Counted from the first letter of the stretch, positions 8,093 through 18,591 are shown. The stretch: 64,000 nt of DNA from Paenibacillus piscarius (GCF_022234545.1 NZ_JAIEUI010000004.1:124001-188000); one strand, 5' to 3'. Program-made: numbers and translations. The notes: generated by a model not told the origin, from the letters alone.

Positions 8093-8815
8093 CTATAAGG
8101 TTACCCATCCATATTTGATCGAATTGATAACAGCCTGCGTGCGGTCGTCTACTTCCATCTTTTGCAGAATGCTGCTGACATGGTTCTTAACGGTCTTCTC
8201 ACTGATAAACAGATATTCTCCGATCATCTTGTTGCTCTTGCCCTCTGCCATCAGCCGCAGCACTTCAGCTTCACGGCGGGTCAGCGGATTGTTGTCGCCT
8301 GCGACAAACTTCACGCCCGCTTCCTTCACGGCCGTCTCGGCAATCGCACCGGTCTCGTTAAGATACGTCATGCGCCGCAGCTGATTAATCAGCTTGCCGG
8401 TCACCTTCGGATGGATAAAGGCATGGCCCTCGCATACAGAGCGAATAGCATTAATCAGCGACTCGGCTTCCATATCCTTCAGCAGATATCCGTTGGCGCC
8501 CTTGCGCAGCGTCTCAAATACATAGCTTTCGTCATCATGGATCGAGAGGATAATAACCTTGACATCCGGGAACATCTCGCGCAGCTTCTGGGTCGCTTCC
8601 ACCCCATTCTCAACCGGCATATTGATGTCCATCAGCACGATGTCCGGCTTGGTGCCGTTGCAGAATTCAAGCACCTGGATGCCGTCACCGCATTCACCGA
8701 TCACCTCGATGTCATCCTCCATATTCAGAATACGCTTGAGCCCTTCACGAAACAACTGATGATCATCGGCCAAAAGAACTTTGATGGGCGCTTTGCCAGA
8801 GTTTTGGTTCTCCAT
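8093..8815 (-). CDS. degU: DegU, response regulator
   Basis: DegU is the cytoplasmic DNA-binding partner of DegS; in bacilli it controls exoenzymes, motility, competence and biofilm genes. The 240-residue product has an N-terminal receiver domain ([16 protein letters not shown]; phospho-acceptor Asp in 'VLMDINMP' at about residue 63) and a C-terminal LuxR/NarL helix-turn-helix ([20 protein letters not shown], then [14 protein letters not shown]). ATG 8815 is chosen because GGAAAGGAG precedes it and because the reading frame further upstream lies inside degS. It is 4 bases downstream of degS, so the two are cotranscribed and probably translationally coupled. Confidence 0.96.
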   Translation of the reverse strand: MENQNSGKAPIKVLLADDHQLFREGLKRILNMEDDIEVIGECGDGIQVLEFCNGTKPDIVLMDINMPVENGVEATQKLREMFPDVKVIILSIHDDESYVFETLRKGANGYLLKDMEAESLINAIRSVCEGHAFIHPKVTGKLINQLRRMTYLNETGAIAETAVKEAGVKFVAGDNNPLTRREAEVLRLMAEGKSNKMIGEYLFISEKTVKNHVSSILQKMEVDDRTQAVINSIKYGWVTL

Positions 8816-8819
8816 CACA

Positions 8820-9992
8820 TTACTCCTTTCCTTTTTCCACATTCGTCGGAATGTGAATAACAATTGTTGTGCCCTGGTTCTCGGCGGATTGGATTTCCAT
8901 ACGTCCCTCCAGCAATTCCACACGCTCACGCATTCCCACCAGACCGAAGCTTTCGCGGTTGGCCTGCTCACTGATCTTCTTCACATTAAAGCCTAATCCA
9001 TTGTCTTTCACAACGATTTTGATTAATTGGGCCTGATACGTGATCTCCACCAGTACATAGCTGGGATAGGCGTGTTTGGCCGCATTGGACAGAGCCTCCT
9101 GCACCAGCCGGTATACTGCTGCTTCCATAGCTGAGGATAGCCGGTGTTCCTTCCCCCTCGTTTCAAAAGAGGTCCGGATCTTCGTCTTCTCCTCATAATC
9201 ATGCACATACTTCCGCAGCGTCGGGATCAGCCCCAGATCATCAAGCGCCATCGGACGCAGGTTGAAGATCACCTTGCGCATTTCCTCCAGGCTGTATCTG
9301 ACCTGCCCCTTCAAATCTAATACTTCGGCCTGGACCAGCCCAAATTCCTGCTTCACCAGCATTCTTTCTACAATTTCCGTCCTTAGGACTAGATTCGCCA
9401 GCATTTGAGCAGGACCGTCATGAATTTCCCGGGCAATTCTCTTCCGTTCCTCCTCCTGAGCCAGGATAATCTTGAGTCCGATCATCTGCCGGTTCTTCGC
9501 AGATTCGACAATTCGCGTCACTTGGCCTAGTTCTCCGGACAGATATTCCAGGACAACGCTCATTTGCGAACCGATGGACTCCGCGCGCTCCACAGAATTT
9601 TCGACACTGCGGACCCGCATCTGCAGTTCATCCCGTCTGCTGCGCAGATAAGCCTCTCTTTCCCTGGTCATCATCAGCTCCAGCTGAAGCTCAGTGGCCT
9701 TCTCATAAGCAATCCGGATATCCTTCTCGGTATACCGGACGAAATCCCGGCTGACCTCAGTCAGCCGGATCCGGGAGCGGTGATACTGCTGCTCCAGCTT
9801 GTCTACCTTCTGCAATGTTTCATCCGTTTCTTCCATAACCCGCTGCAGTTCCTTGTTGAGTGCAGCAAGCTCATCACGTGCAACCTGCAATATTTCAAAA
9901 ATCTGATACTTGCTGCTCTCCATCACGTCGATGGTATTCTTAATGACGCGATCAATCGCATCGGCCTGAAATTCCACGGATGCTTGCCCCAT
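8820..9992 (-). CDS. degS: DegS, sensor histidine kinase (cytoplasmic)
   Basis: DegS phosphorylates and dephosphorylates DegU. The 390-residue protein has no membrane segment. Residues 1-170 are the DegS sensory coiled-coil region; the HisKA_3 dimerisation helix has 'RIAREIHDGPAQMLANL' with the phospho-His near residue 191; the ATPase domain has the N-box 'EALSNAAKHAYPSY' and G-box 'VVKDNGLGF'. The ATG at 9992 gives the usual family N-terminus (GQASVEFQADAIDRVIKN), but no good Shine-Dalgarno sequence sits in front of it; the nearest AAGGAAAG is about 25 bases away. The gene upstream ends only 40 bases before this start. Confidence 0.95.
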   Translation of the reverse strand: MGQASVEFQADAIDRVIKNTIDVMESSKYQIFEILQVARDELAALNKELQRVMEETDETLQKVDKLEQQYHRSRIRLTEVSRDFVRYTEKDIRIAYEKATELQLELMMTREREAYLRSRRDELQMRVRSVENSVERAESIGSQMSVVLEYLSGELGQVTRIVESAKNRQMIGLKIILAQEEERKRIAREIHDGPAQMLANLVLRTEIVERMLVKQEFGLVQAEVLDLKGQVRYSLEEMRKVIFNLRPMALDDLGLIPTLRKYVHDYEEKTKIRTSFETRGKEHRLSSAMEAAVYRLVQEALSNAAKHAYPSYVLVEITYQAQLIKIVVKDNGLGFNVKKISEQANRESFGLVGMRERVELLEGRMEIQSAENQGTTIVIHIPTNVEKGKE

Positions 9993-9998
9993 TTCTAT

Positions 9999-10042
9999 CG
10001 AATCGTATTAGGCTTTCCTTTATATTAACATATCACGATTCG
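9999..10042 (-). promoter_or_regulatory. Inverted repeat in the degS leader
   Basis: Perfect 8-base arms CGAATCGT (9999-10006) and ACGATTCG (10035-10042) flank 28 bases just before the degS start. The upstream arm overlaps the last codons of the preceding gene. It may be an operator or an RNA stem; function is inferred only from position. Confidence 0.4.
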
Positions 10043-12762
10043 ATCGTTACGGTCTTCGTGTTCTGTTCCCATTTTACAGTGAGTCCAAGCTGTTCTGATA
10101 CGAGTCTGAGCGGTACTAAAGTCCTGGAATTCAGGATCAAAGGGGCTACCTCCGCACTCTGCCGTTTCCCGTTCAGGATGAACTCCTTCTTATTCACAGT
10201 CAGATCCAGCACCTTGGAGCCGCGCAGGACCAGAATCGACTTGGTCTTCGCATCCCACACCGCATTGCCGCCGAAGGCATCCAGCACATATTTGATCGGC
10301 ACATACGTGCTGCCGTCCTTCATGACCGGTGCTGCATCGATGGCCCGCTTGGCGCTGTTCACGGTCATTGATTTGGAGCCAATACTCATCGACGCCTTCC
10401 CTTTCGGCAGGCCTGCTTCGCTGGAGAGCGAAGGCATCACGAAGGAGATATTGTCAAAAGCTACGGTTCCCGTCTTCGCCCGCTCATCCTGACCTTCCTC
10501 TACATTTACCACGTACAGCCGCTTAAGGGAAGCCGGGAATTTAATCCCTGAGCCGGACAGGTCGATGCTCAGCGTCTTCCAGCCGTTCCAGTCGATCACT
10601 TTGGCCAGGTCAATATAGGCCGTCTTCCCGTCAGCATCCGTCAGCTCCGCACGCAGCCAGTTCAGGCTCATGTCACCCATGACATCCACTGACATCGAGG
10701 TTGCCGCCGCAGGAATACTTTTGCCGGTTGTGCCGTTGAACTGGGCGTATGCGTACATTTTGCCAGTGCCTTGTGTCATATCATAGCTAAGCGACAGAAC
10801 CTTCGAGCCTGCACGCTCTGCGCTGCCCGGAGCTATGGCTGCAGTACCGGTAACCCCCGCTGCATTCGTAGTGAACGCGATCGGGTAGGCAGTGTTCTCG
10901 AAATCCTCCCAGGCCGTTGCTGCCGCTGTCGATAGAACTACCGCAGTGCTGAACCCGTCATAACGGGCAATGGCATACCCGGTGGTTACACCCGGATCAA
11001 CCGCCTCGACATTAAGCTTCCCGTCACCCACGCTCCCCTTGAAGCCGATGAACTCCCACTTCAGTGCGCTTGCCGGAACAGCAATCGTGGCTCCGCTCTT
11101 GGATACCGCACTAACCGGAACGGATACAGAGGCGCCTGCCTGAAGCGGTGCCGTCGCTGTTCCGACGCTCAGACCGGACAGGTCTTCTCCGCCCAGCACG
11201 GTGACCTGGGTCTCGGCGCTTGCATTGCCGCTGGTGGCCTTCAGCTTGACGGTTCCCGGCTTAACGGCCGTTGCCTCTCCCGCATTCACCGTCACACTGC
11301 CGCCGCTTGAGCTCCACGCCGGGTTCGCTGCTGCTACATCGATTGGATTGTAATACGTATCATAGCCTTTCAGGGAATACGTAGCCTTTTGCCCGATTAA
11401 GAGGATCTGGCTGCCGCTGATCTTGATCCCCTTCACTTCCCCTTGCGGGGCATTTGTGTAGACGCCAACGCCGTTAACGACCGTGCGCTGCTCTTTGCCG
11501 TATTCGGTATTGAATGTAAGGGTTGTCCCGGTCTCCGCCAGCGGCCGGTCTACCATCGTAGTTGAGCCCCCTCCGTCCAGATTCATACCTTTCCATACCC
11601 CGATATTCGTCATGAAGGATTGCAGCTCTGTCAGGGACAGCCCTGCACTGATGCTGTTCTTCTCCGCGGCAATAACATACACGTATCTTCCATCCTGGGA
11701 GTAGCCCAGCGCTGTACGCGCCCGGTATCCGCCAATGCTGCTTGTCGAACGGGAGAAAGTCGCTGCCTTACCGTTATTGACGAGAATGGTATGCCCGCCA
11801 ATCATCATCTGCAGAGTGGACGGGTCCACCTGCTGTTGCGTGGTTTTGGAGCGGAGGGAGTAGGTGCTGCTAAGCTTCTGTCCCTCAACCAGATGGGCCT
11901 TGACGAACTGGGCGGCCAGCCCGTGCGTCCGCAGAATATAGGCTCCCTTAGGCACAGTAATCGGCAGAGCCGCATCCAGCGAGATCCGGGTAATCGTATC
12001 ATTCTCGACCAGCACCTCTGTCGGTGTAGTCGAGCTGTTCTTCGGGCGCTCCAGCGCTGTCCATGCATCCGTATAGATATAAGCCGCATTCGCATGGCTG
12101 TACGTCGAGCTGCCGCCCTCCGGATTGTAAGCCCCTTTATTGATCCCGGACAACTGGAACTGGGAGCCGTCCTCGGCAGTCAGCATCCCCTCAAAGGTGA
12201 ATTCATCGATCAGCGGCTTGCGGTCCTTGGTTACTGCAAAAGCATACATTCCGTTTAACTGAGATGGTGTAGACATCAGTACGCCGCCGGAGACCTGGCC
12301 GCCAATTGGCGCGCCTTCTCCGCCGGTATTGAAGTAATCCCCGTTGACGCCCGCGACAGCCCCGGTCTCTGCAGCCATCCCCCCGGTGCTCTGCCGGGTC
12401 GTCAGGTTTCCGCCTTTGCCGGTCATGACATCCACAGATACATAAGGATTATTCAGATCGACGCGGATGACACTGGCCAGTCCGGTCGCACTTTTCCCGG
12501 AACGGGTTGTCGTAAATTTATATTTCATCATCATCGCACCGGAGGTGATTACTTCTTCACCCAGCTTGCTTACTGAGAAGGATGATGCAGCCTGTGCTAC
12601 CGGCGCGAGCCCTGCCCCCAGCCACCCGGCTCCTTCACTCCCGACAACCGGCATGATCCATATTACACCTGCAATAGAAGCGGCAATCCACTTTTTGGCA
12701 GTCAGCCATTGCTTTCCCTGTGCTTGTTCCGTACTTTTGTTCCCCATGTCAAGCTGATTCAT
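10033..12762 (-). CDS. Secreted phosphodiester glycosidase (NAGPA) with copper-amine-oxidase-like stalk domain
   Basis: A 909-residue exported protein. The N-terminus has a long basic region and hydrophobic helix (KKWIAASIAGVIWIMPVV) ending in 'APVAQAASS', a plausible signal peptidase site. The NAGPA domain, about residues 100-460, ends in the hallmark 'GMNLDGGGSTTMVDRPL'; this family cleaves or remodels phosphodiester-linked sugars. An Ig-like Big_2-type domain (VKGIKISGSQILLIGQKATY) and a carbohydrate-binding-like domain follow. The last about 100 residues are two copper-amine-oxidase-N-like stalk repeats ('DGSTYVPIKYVLDAFGG', 'NSRTLVPLRLVSEQLGL') common in Paenibacillus surface proteins. 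ATG 12762 follows GGGAGAG; a TTG at 12798 is less likely. The cell-wall substrate is unknown; teichoic acid or similar polymer is plausible. Confidence 0.85.
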   Translation of the reverse strand: MNQLDMGNKSTEQAQGKQWLTAKKWIAASIAGVIWIMPVVGSEGAGWLGAGLAPVAQAASSFSVSKLGEEVITSGAMMMKYKFTTTRSGKSATGLASVIRVDLNNPYVSVDVMTGKGGNLTTRQSTGGMAAETGAVAGVNGDYFNTGGEGAPIGGQVSGGVLMSTPSQLNGMYAFAVTKDRKPLIDEFTFEGMLTAEDGSQFQLSGINKGAYNPEGGSSTYSHANAAYIYTDAWTALERPKNSSTTPTEVLVENDTITRISLDAALPITVPKGAYILRTHGLAAQFVKAHLVEGQKLSSTYSLRSKTTQQQVDPSTLQMMIGGHTILVNNGKAATFSRSTSSIGGYRARTALGYSQDGRYVYVIAAEKNSISAGLSLTELQSFMTNIGVWKGMNLDGGGSTTMVDRPLAETGTTLTFNTEYGKEQRTVVNGVGVYTNAPQGEVKGIKISGSQILLIGQKATYSLKGYDTYYNPIDVAAANPAWSSSGGSVTVNAGEATAVKPGTVKLKATSGNASAETQVTVLGGEDLSGLSVGTATAPLQAGASVSVPVSAVSKSGATIAVPASALKWEFIGFKGSVGDGKLNVEAVDPGVTTGYAIARYDGFSTAVVLSTAAATAWEDFENTAYPIAFTTNAAGVTGTAAIAPGSAERAGSKVLSLSYDMTQGTGKMYAYAQFNGTTGKSIPAAATSMSVDVMGDMSLNWLRAELTDADGKTAYIDLAKVIDWNGWKTLSIDLSGSGIKFPASLKRLYVVNVEEGQDERAKTGTVAFDNISFVMPSLSSEAGLPKGKASMSIGSKSMTVNSAKRAIDAAPVMKDGSTYVPIKYVLDAFGGNAVWDAKTKSILVLRGSKVLDLTVNKKEFILNGKRQSAEVAPLILNSRTLVPLRLVSEQLGLTVKWEQNTKTVTIES

Positions 12763-12944
12763 TTCAGTGTAACTCTCCCATCTGTGTGTACTCTTCAATC
12801 TAGTTATCTATTTCCGGCATCAGTACATAGTTATAGACTATACCTTTAATAGACTGTTCCCGGCCTGAAAAGTTGCGATTTTGATAGATTTACCGGAGTC
12901 TGAGCCCATTCGCTCCAGACCTCCCGGAGCTTGTTTCGGCATGC

Positions 12945-12982
12945 AAAAAAAGAGCACCCGGCCATCATGCCGAATGCTCTTT
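12945..12982 (-). terminator. Terminator of the large SLH gene
   Basis: Minus-strand stem AAGAGCA/TGCTCTT with an inner paired segment around CGGC/GCCG, followed by seven T, about 20 bases past the stop at 12999. Confidence 0.85.
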
Positions 12983-12998
12983 TCCTGTTTGTCTCCGC

Positions 12999-15900
12999 CT
13001 ACAAGTACCCTGCTGTCTTCAGCATCCGGTGCAGCATGACCGCCGCCTGCCCTCTGGTCGCGTTGCCCTGCGGCTGGAACTCAGTAGTGCTGATGCCTTG
13101 AATAATCCCCGCTTTGACCGCCTTGGCCACAAATTCAATACTCTGGCTGAGAATTTTCGCCCGGTCCTTGAACGCGCTGAGCGTATTGACTGCAGATGCA
13201 CTAAGCGCTACCGGCTGTCCCGTATACTCCAGGGCTCTCACCATCATAATTGCCATTTGCTCACGGGTAATCTTGTCCTCCGTCCGGAAGGTGCCGTCCG
13301 TATTACCTGTAATAATACCGGCCTTCGCTGCGGCCCCGATATAAATTCCGGTCAGGGTAGACGCCTGCACATCCGGGAAGCGCTGTGCGGTCTGGCTGTC
13401 TCCCGGCAGCCCCAGCCCTCTGCTCAGCATCACCGCGAACTCCCCGCGGGTAATCGCCTGCTCCGGTTTATACTGGCTGCCATAGCTGCTGTCGATGATA
13501 TTCTTCGCTGCCAGCTCAGCTACAGCCGTATTGCTCCAGTGCGTAGCCATGTCGGCAAAAGAACGTGTGGAGCTGAATGCACCCACAATCTGATTGCCAT
13601 TGGTCAAAGCCCGCATTACCTTATATGCCCCTTTGGTAATGACCGTCGTAGGCAGATAGGCTGCATCGTAGTACGACTGGTCCAGCCGGGCCACAGAAGC
13701 CGCTTCACTGTTCATAGCGCTTGTGGTGCGGACCGTGTACTTCCCGGGCAAGCTAAGCGCATTCTCATTCGCATAATTTCCCGTCACCGCCGCAGCCAGC
13801 CGCAGGTCAGCCAGCGGGGTAATGCTCGCAAGTCCCTGTGTCTGCAGTCTTTGCGCGAAGGGAGCGAACGCTTCTGACGGCATTTTCTCAATGCGGTAGG
13901 TCAGCGAAATATTGTTGCCGGTGGTGTTGAGACTGGCTACAATGCCGTTCAGGTCTATTTTTCCAAGGTCCACACTGAAGATCTGGTCCCCGTAGCGGAT
14001 GCCGAAGGAGGAAGCCTTATTGCGGTTGAACGCATCGATCAGCGGCTGCAGCGGCACTGTAACATAGGCGGCCAATTCATCAGCAGGCACCTCAAATACC
14101 AGTGCACCAACTGCCTGTGTATTCAGATAGACATAGCTGGCCGCGAGTCTGTCAGCACTCAGGCTGTATCTTTTAATATTCTGGCTGTAAATGGAACGGT
14201 CTGCCGCCGCCACTGCGGAATCACTCTTCAGCAGCGGTAGCGCCTCTCCGAATTCACTGGCTTCGAGCGTACCCAGATAAGAGGGACGGTTCACATCCCC
14301 CGGTGCTGCAGCTGTACTTCCCGTGAGATTCTTCACCGGCAGCAGCGAGAACGAAGCCAGCGCATTCCCGTTAGGATCCTTAATGAATGACGCGCTGGTC
14401 GTATATGAGAGATCCACCGTCTGCCCGCTGGCCGCAGGCTCAGCCAGCATGAGCTTCAGCACCGCTCCGGTCAGAGTATAGCTCTGAACCAGTGTGTTGC
14501 TGCCATTCAAGCGAACCGTAAACTGGGAGGTACTCAGCGCAGAAGAAGTAACCATACTCTGTACAAAATTCACCGTCAGCTCATTGCCTGTCACTGTAGC
14601 GCTGCTGATCTCAGGCACGGCAATATCGCTCAGCTCCACCGGCTTCAGATCCACATAAGCGGCACGGTTGCCGTTCAGATCGCTAAGCCCCTTCGCTCCG
14701 GGTACGTAGGAGACAGTGACTGTCTGTCCGGGAACCAGATTGTTCTGAAGCGTCAATTTTACAGTGCTTCCGTTCACCGCTACATTGGTAACATAGTTGG
14801 GCGTGCCTCCGACAAGCACCGAGAACTGGCTGTTCATCGGCAGATTGGTGTCGGACAGGCCTTCATTGTAATTCATGACCAGGCTCTTCCCGCCTCCCGT
14901 GGCATTCTGGAATACCGGGGGCACATTGTCCCTGCTGTTACGGATATGGAAGTCAGTGAAATTCGCAATATTCTGTCCCAGCGAGCTAACCAGCGGATAG
15001 GAGCCTGCATAATACGACACCCGCACCGATTCTGAGCTTCCCGCCTCTGAGTTCACTGTCAGATAGACGGTGTTGCCGCTTGCGCTAATCGAATTCACTC
15101 CGAGGGAATAACCGTCTGAGGTGACCACGAACTGATCACGGGCATAGGTGGATACCGATTTCAGCGTATCATTGAAGGTCAAGGTGACCGTCCGCCCGGT
15201 GATTCTGCCCTCCTTGGGTGTAGGAAGAGCCGATTCAATGCTGTTCGTAATCTGCTGGCCGGCAAAGGTAGCCGCCGCGTTCCCGCTGGTATCCTGGATG
15301 GTCCGTACACCGCCGGTATAGCTGATTTTGACAATCTGGCCTACAGCCACACCTGTACCGAGCACTACATATACACTGTCCCCTTGCATGTAGGCACTCT
15401 CGACCGCCCGGGTCTCATCATTGACCGTTACCGTGAAGCTGGAAGCCAGCAGGGCAACCGTGGAATTCAGCGTCTCATTATACTTCAGGCGGATCGTCCG
15501 GTTATTGTCCAGCACAGCTCCTGCCAGCACAGGCGGCGTCTTATCTACAGCCAACGTTCGGAAGCTCCAGGACCGGGTACCGCTTAACCCCTCATATTGC
15601 ACATTAGGATCTGCTGCATCCGTAAATGCTCCTTTGGCAATATCTATATAGTAGATCGTGTCGGATTCCAGGGCAGCGCCCGGCTTAATCAGGAATTCTC
15701 TGGCCGAACCTCCCTGCTGTACAGACGCTGCCACCTTAGAACCGTTGCTTTTGTAGAGAATAACTCCGTTGTCCACCTTACTGTTGTAGACTGCATCCCG
15801 GTTAAACGTCAGCGCAATGGACCTTGTGAGCTCCACGGATTCGCTGCGGTCTGGTGGAGATAATGCAGCTACTGACAGACTTGAGGCCGAGGCCGTGGTG

Positions 15901-17036
15901 AATGTCCACGAATACGGGCCGGAAGCCGGAAACACATGGCCGTCCTGATCATAAAAGGCTCCCTGCGGGATCGTTACTGTGTACAAGGTACCATTCGCAA
16001 GCGGTGCAGCTGCTGAGGCCGGCAGCAGTGTAATCACCGTGCTTCCTCCGCCGGTCACACTCGTCGAGTTCACATTCAGCCATCTGGTTCTGGAATCATC
16101 CGGCGTCCCCGGAGAGACAGAGATGGAGCCTGAGGCCGGGCTCACCGGACGGTCAAAATACAGCTTAATCGCCCCGCTGGAGGATGCCCCCGTCGATGCG
16201 TTCGCCGGAGCTGGCGATACGGCAATTGTCCCTGTACCGATCGTGGAGAAGCTCCAGCCGCTGCCGCTGGATATGCCTTGGAACGTAGTATTGTTTGCGT
16301 CTTTGAAGGCATAGGGATCAATCAGCACATAATAATTCCCGCCGGCCGGCAGCTTGTTCGCGAGCGTAAGCGTAACTGTAGTGGAGGCATCCCCCTTCTC
16401 CAGAGCCACTCCCGCCTCGCCCTCTCTGATCGCATATTCCTGAATAACCGCATTATCTGCCGAGGACAGCAGCTTAACCGTACCGCCCCCAGCACTAAGG
16501 CTGCCGGACAGCCGCATACTCAGCTGGGTCAATCCCCCGGCATCCACTCTTGCATTGGCAGCAGGCGACAGGCTGCTTACTGTGATAGCCGGATTGACCT
16601 CTGGAGCAGTCGTGAACTTCCAGCTTGTTGCTGCGGATTCATTGCCTGCACTATCCTTAAAAAGCCCTTTGGGTACACTTACACTGTATGTAGTATATGG
16701 GGCATACCTCAGGCTTGCTCCCAGCTTGATTTCATAACTGGTGGAGTTACCGATCAGGCCCGCCGTACCTATCGCAATCTCTGTAAATACCTTGTCCGCG
16801 TTAACGTCGGTAATGGTGATTTTCCCGGACTGCGGGATCACCTGCCGGTCAAAGCTTAAGCCCAGCGAAGCCCCCACATTAACCAGCGCTGCCCCATTTC
16901 CGGGAGAATAATTGATTCCGAATTCCGAAGCGGCGTACACCGCCGATGTATGTATACCGATAACCGGACTGCCCAGACCCAGCAGCAGACTGCCTGCAAG
17001 CACCATAGCCGTTCCTATTCTTACTGTCTTATGCAT
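12999..17036 (-). CDS. Giant SLH-anchored surface protein with Ig-like (Big_5 and SwmB-type) repeats
   Basis: A 1345-residue exported protein. A signal peptide (RIGTAMVLAGSLLLGLG... to 'AVYAASEF') is followed by about four Big_5-type domains, recognisable by recurring 'P..G A.... L.L.FDR' openings and 'W.F.T' endings, then about four SwmB-like repeats ('PPVLAGAVLDNNRTIRLKYN', 'GQTVTVSYVPG'), then an unassigned segment. The C-terminal about 190 residues are three SLH motifs with signature 'TRGEFAVMLSR', 'TREQMAIMMVRAL' and 'TRGQAAVMLHRML'. SLH domains bind pyruvylated secondary cell wall polymer, so it is non-covalently wall-anchored with its anchor at the C-terminus. ATG 17036 follows AAAGGAGC. 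Its own terminator follows. Ligand or enzymatic role is not visible. Confidence 0.88.
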   Translation of the reverse strand: MHKTVRIGTAMVLAGSLLLGLGSPVIGIHTSAVYAASEFGINYSPGNGAALVNVGASLGLSFDRQVIPQSGKITITDVNADKVFTEIAIGTAGLIGNSTSYEIKLGASLRYAPYTTYSVSVPKGLFKDSAGNESAATSWKFTTAPEVNPAITVSSLSPAANARVDAGGLTQLSMRLSGSLSAGGGTVKLLSSADNAVIQEYAIREGEAGVALEKGDASTTVTLTLANKLPAGGNYYVLIDPYAFKDANNTTFQGISSGSGWSFSTIGTGTIAVSPAPANASTGASSSGAIKLYFDRPVSPASGSISVSPGTPDDSRTRWLNVNSTSVTGGGSTVITLLPASAAAPLANGTLYTVTIPQGAFYDQDGHVFPASGPYSWTFTTASASSLSVAALSPPDRSESVELTRSIALTFNRDAVYNSKVDNGVILYKSNGSKVAASVQQGGSAREFLIKPGAALESDTIYYIDIAKGAFTDAADPNVQYEGLSGTRSWSFRTLAVDKTPPVLAGAVLDNNRTIRLKYNETLNSTVALLASSFTVTVNDETRAVESAYMQGDSVYVVLGTGVAVGQIVKISYTGGVRTIQDTSGNAAATFAGQQITNSIESALPTPKEGRITGRTVTLTFNDTLKSVSTYARDQFVVTSDGYSLGVNSISASGNTVYLTVNSEAGSSESVRVSYYAGSYPLVSSLGQNIANFTDFHIRNSRDNVPPVFQNATGGGKSLVMNYNEGLSDTNLPMNSQFSVLVGGTPNYVTNVAVNGSTVKLTLQNNLVPGQTVTVSYVPGAKGLSDLNGNRAAYVDLKPVELSDIAVPEISSATVTGNELTVNFVQSMVTSSALSTSQFTVRLNGSNTLVQSYTLTGAVLKLMLAEPAASGQTVDLSYTTSASFIKDPNGNALASFSLLPVKNLTGSTAAAPGDVNRPSYLGTLEASEFGEALPLLKSDSAVAAADRSIYSQNIKRYSLSADRLAASYVYLNTQAVGALVFEVPADELAAYVTVPLQPLIDAFNRNKASSFGIRYGDQIFSVDLGKIDLNGIVASLNTTGNNISLTYRIEKMPSEAFAPFAQRLQTQGLASITPLADLRLAAAVTGNYANENALSLPGKYTVRTTSAMNSEAASVARLDQSYYDAAYLPTTVITKGAYKVMRALTNGNQIVGAFSSTRSFADMATHWSNTAVAELAAKNIIDSSYGSQYKPEQAITRGEFAVMLSRGLGLPGDSQTAQRFPDVQASTLTGIYIGAAAKAGIITGNTDGTFRTEDKITREQMAIMMVRALEYTGQPVALSASAVNTLSAFKDRAKILSQSIEFVAKAVKAGIIQGISTTEFQPQGNATRGQAAVMLHRMLKTAGYL

Positions 17037-17148
17037 TCTTGTAAAAGCTCCTTTCAGCCATACCAGCATTTCTTGTATACTGTTATATTTCGGCTAAAGG
17101 GCTTCCAAAGTTTAGAAGATGGCGGTGACGCAGTCCTACACATGACAT

Positions 17149-17201
17149 AAAAAAGCCCATCCAACAGCATCCTATACAGGATCGACTGTTGCATGGGCTT
17201 A
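17149..17201 (-). terminator. Terminator of metK
   Basis: Long minus-strand hairpin: AAGCCCAT and CAACAG arms pair with CTGTTG and ATGGGCTT, then a T run (17149-17154). It lies about 40 bases past the metK stop. Confidence 0.88.
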
Positions 17202-17241
17202 AGCTAGATAATAATAATGCCTGCTTGCATGTTTGCTTCTC

Positions 17242-18444
17242 TTATAGACCTGCTTGGGCTTTTAACAACTCTGCTTTATCCACGCGTTCCCATGGAAGAT
17301 CCACATCCGTCCGGCCAAAATGGCCATACGCTGCAGTCTGTCTATAGATCGGCTTACGCAAATCAAGCATTGAGATAATACCTGCTGGGCGCAAATCAAA
17401 ATTGCTGCTGATCAGTTGCACCAGCTTCTCTTCGCTGATCTTGCCGGTTCCATAAGTATCCACGTTGATCGATACAGGGGTAGCTACACCAATTGCATAG
17501 GCCAGCTGGATCTCACACTTGTCGGCCAGACCTGCTGCCACCAGATTCTTCGCAACGTAACGCGCCGCATAGGCTGCAGAACGGTCCACCTTGGTTGGAT
17601 CTTTACCGGAGAAGGCTCCGCCGCCATGACGGGCATAGCCGCCGTATGTATCAACAATAATCTTCCGTCCGGTCAGACCGGCATCCCCTTGAGGTCCACC
17701 AATGACGAAACGGCCGGTAGGATTAATGAAATATTTCGTAGCTTCATCCAGCAGCTCGGCAGGAACAACCGGAAGAATGACATGCTCCTTAATGTCGGCC
17801 TGAATCTGCTCCAGCGTAATATCTTCGGCGTGTTGGGTAGAGACTACAATGGTATCCACACGCACCGGTGTATCGTCCTGGTATTCAATCGTTACTTGTG
17901 TTTTGCCATCCGGACGCAAATATTTCAGCGTTCCATCTTTACGGACTTCAGCCAGACGGCGGGCAATCCGGTGGGACAACGCAATCGGAAGCGGCATCAG
18001 TTCCGGTGTCTCATTGGTGGCGAAGCCGAACATCAGGCCCTGGTCACCGGCGCCAATGTTAGCTGTCTCTTCGGCTACCAGTGCAGGATCACGATTCTCC
18101 AGTGCAGCATTAACTCCCTGGGCAATATCTGCAGACTGCTCATTCAACGAGCTGAGCACAGCGCAGGTATTGTAATCGAAACCGAATTTTGCCCGGGTAT
18201 AGCCGATTTCCTTAATCGTATTACGTACAATGGCCGGAATATCCACATATTCAGACTTGGTGCTGATTTCCCCGATAACAAGCACGAGACCTGTTGCAAC
18301 AGCTACCTCACAAGCTACACGGGCATTAGGATCGTTAGCAAGAAATGCATCTAGTACCGCGTCGGATATCTGATCACAGATTTTATCGGGGTGTCCCTCC
18401 GTTACGGATTCAGATGTAAACAGATGACGCCCTTTGATCGACAT
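17242..18444 (-). CDS. metK: MetK, S-adenosylmethionine synthetase
   Basis: MetK makes S-adenosylmethionine from methionine and ATP in the cytoplasm. The 400-residue product starts [20 protein letters not shown] and carries '[18 protein letters not shown]' and '[16 protein letters not shown]', the ATP/methionine and phosphate-binding signatures. ATG 18444 follows GGGAGG and gives the normal family N-terminus. No S-box (SAM-I) riboswitch consensus is visible in the leader, unlike B. subtilis metK; instead there is a strong hairpin near 18490 and a terminator-like hairpin near 18575. Confidence 0.97.
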   Translation of the reverse strand: MSIKGRHLFTSESVTEGHPDKICDQISDAVLDAFLANDPNARVACEVAVATGLVLVIGEISTKSEYVDIPAIVRNTIKEIGYTRAKFGFDYNTCAVLSSLNEQSADIAQGVNAALENRDPALVAEETANIGAGDQGLMFGFATNETPELMPLPIALSHRIARRLAEVRKDGTLKYLRPDGKTQVTIEYQDDTPVRVDTIVVSTQHAEDITLEQIQADIKEHVILPVVPAELLDEATKYFINPTGRFVIGGPQGDAGLTGRKIIVDTYGGYARHGGGAFSGKDPTKVDRSAAYAARYVAKNLVAAGLADKCEIQLAYAIGVATPVSINVDTYGTGKISEEKLVQLISSNFDLRPAGIISMLDLRKPIYRQTAAYGHFGRTDVDLPWERVDKAELLKAQAGL

Positions 18445-18476
18445 TAACAACAACCTCCCAAATGGTTGATCTGACA

Positions 18477-18507
18477 CTGTTCGAGGGGGCTCCCTCGTAG
18501 ATAACAG
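18477..18507 (-). promoter_or_regulatory. Stable hairpin in the metK 5' untranslated region
   Basis: CGAGGG (18482-18487) pairs with CCCTCG (18492-18497) across a 4-base loop, flanked by CTGT/ACAG that can extend the stem. It ends about 20 bases before the ribosome-binding site. No known SAM riboswitch class is recognised. Confidence 0.4.
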
Positions 18508-18559
18508 GCCAAATATATGAAGTAGAATAAATAATATTAGCTGATCGCCTGTTTTATTC

Positions 18560-18591
18560 AAAAAAATGAACCTTCTCCGGATGGAAAAGGT
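18560..18591 (-). terminator. Terminator or attenuator between the SASP gene and metK
   Basis: Minus-strand CCTTTTCC pairs with GGAGAAGG (one G-U pair, 4-base loop), followed after a short TTCA by seven T. It lies downstream of the SASP stop but also downstream of the strong promoter at 18613-18641, so it could serve either gene. Confidence 0.6.
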
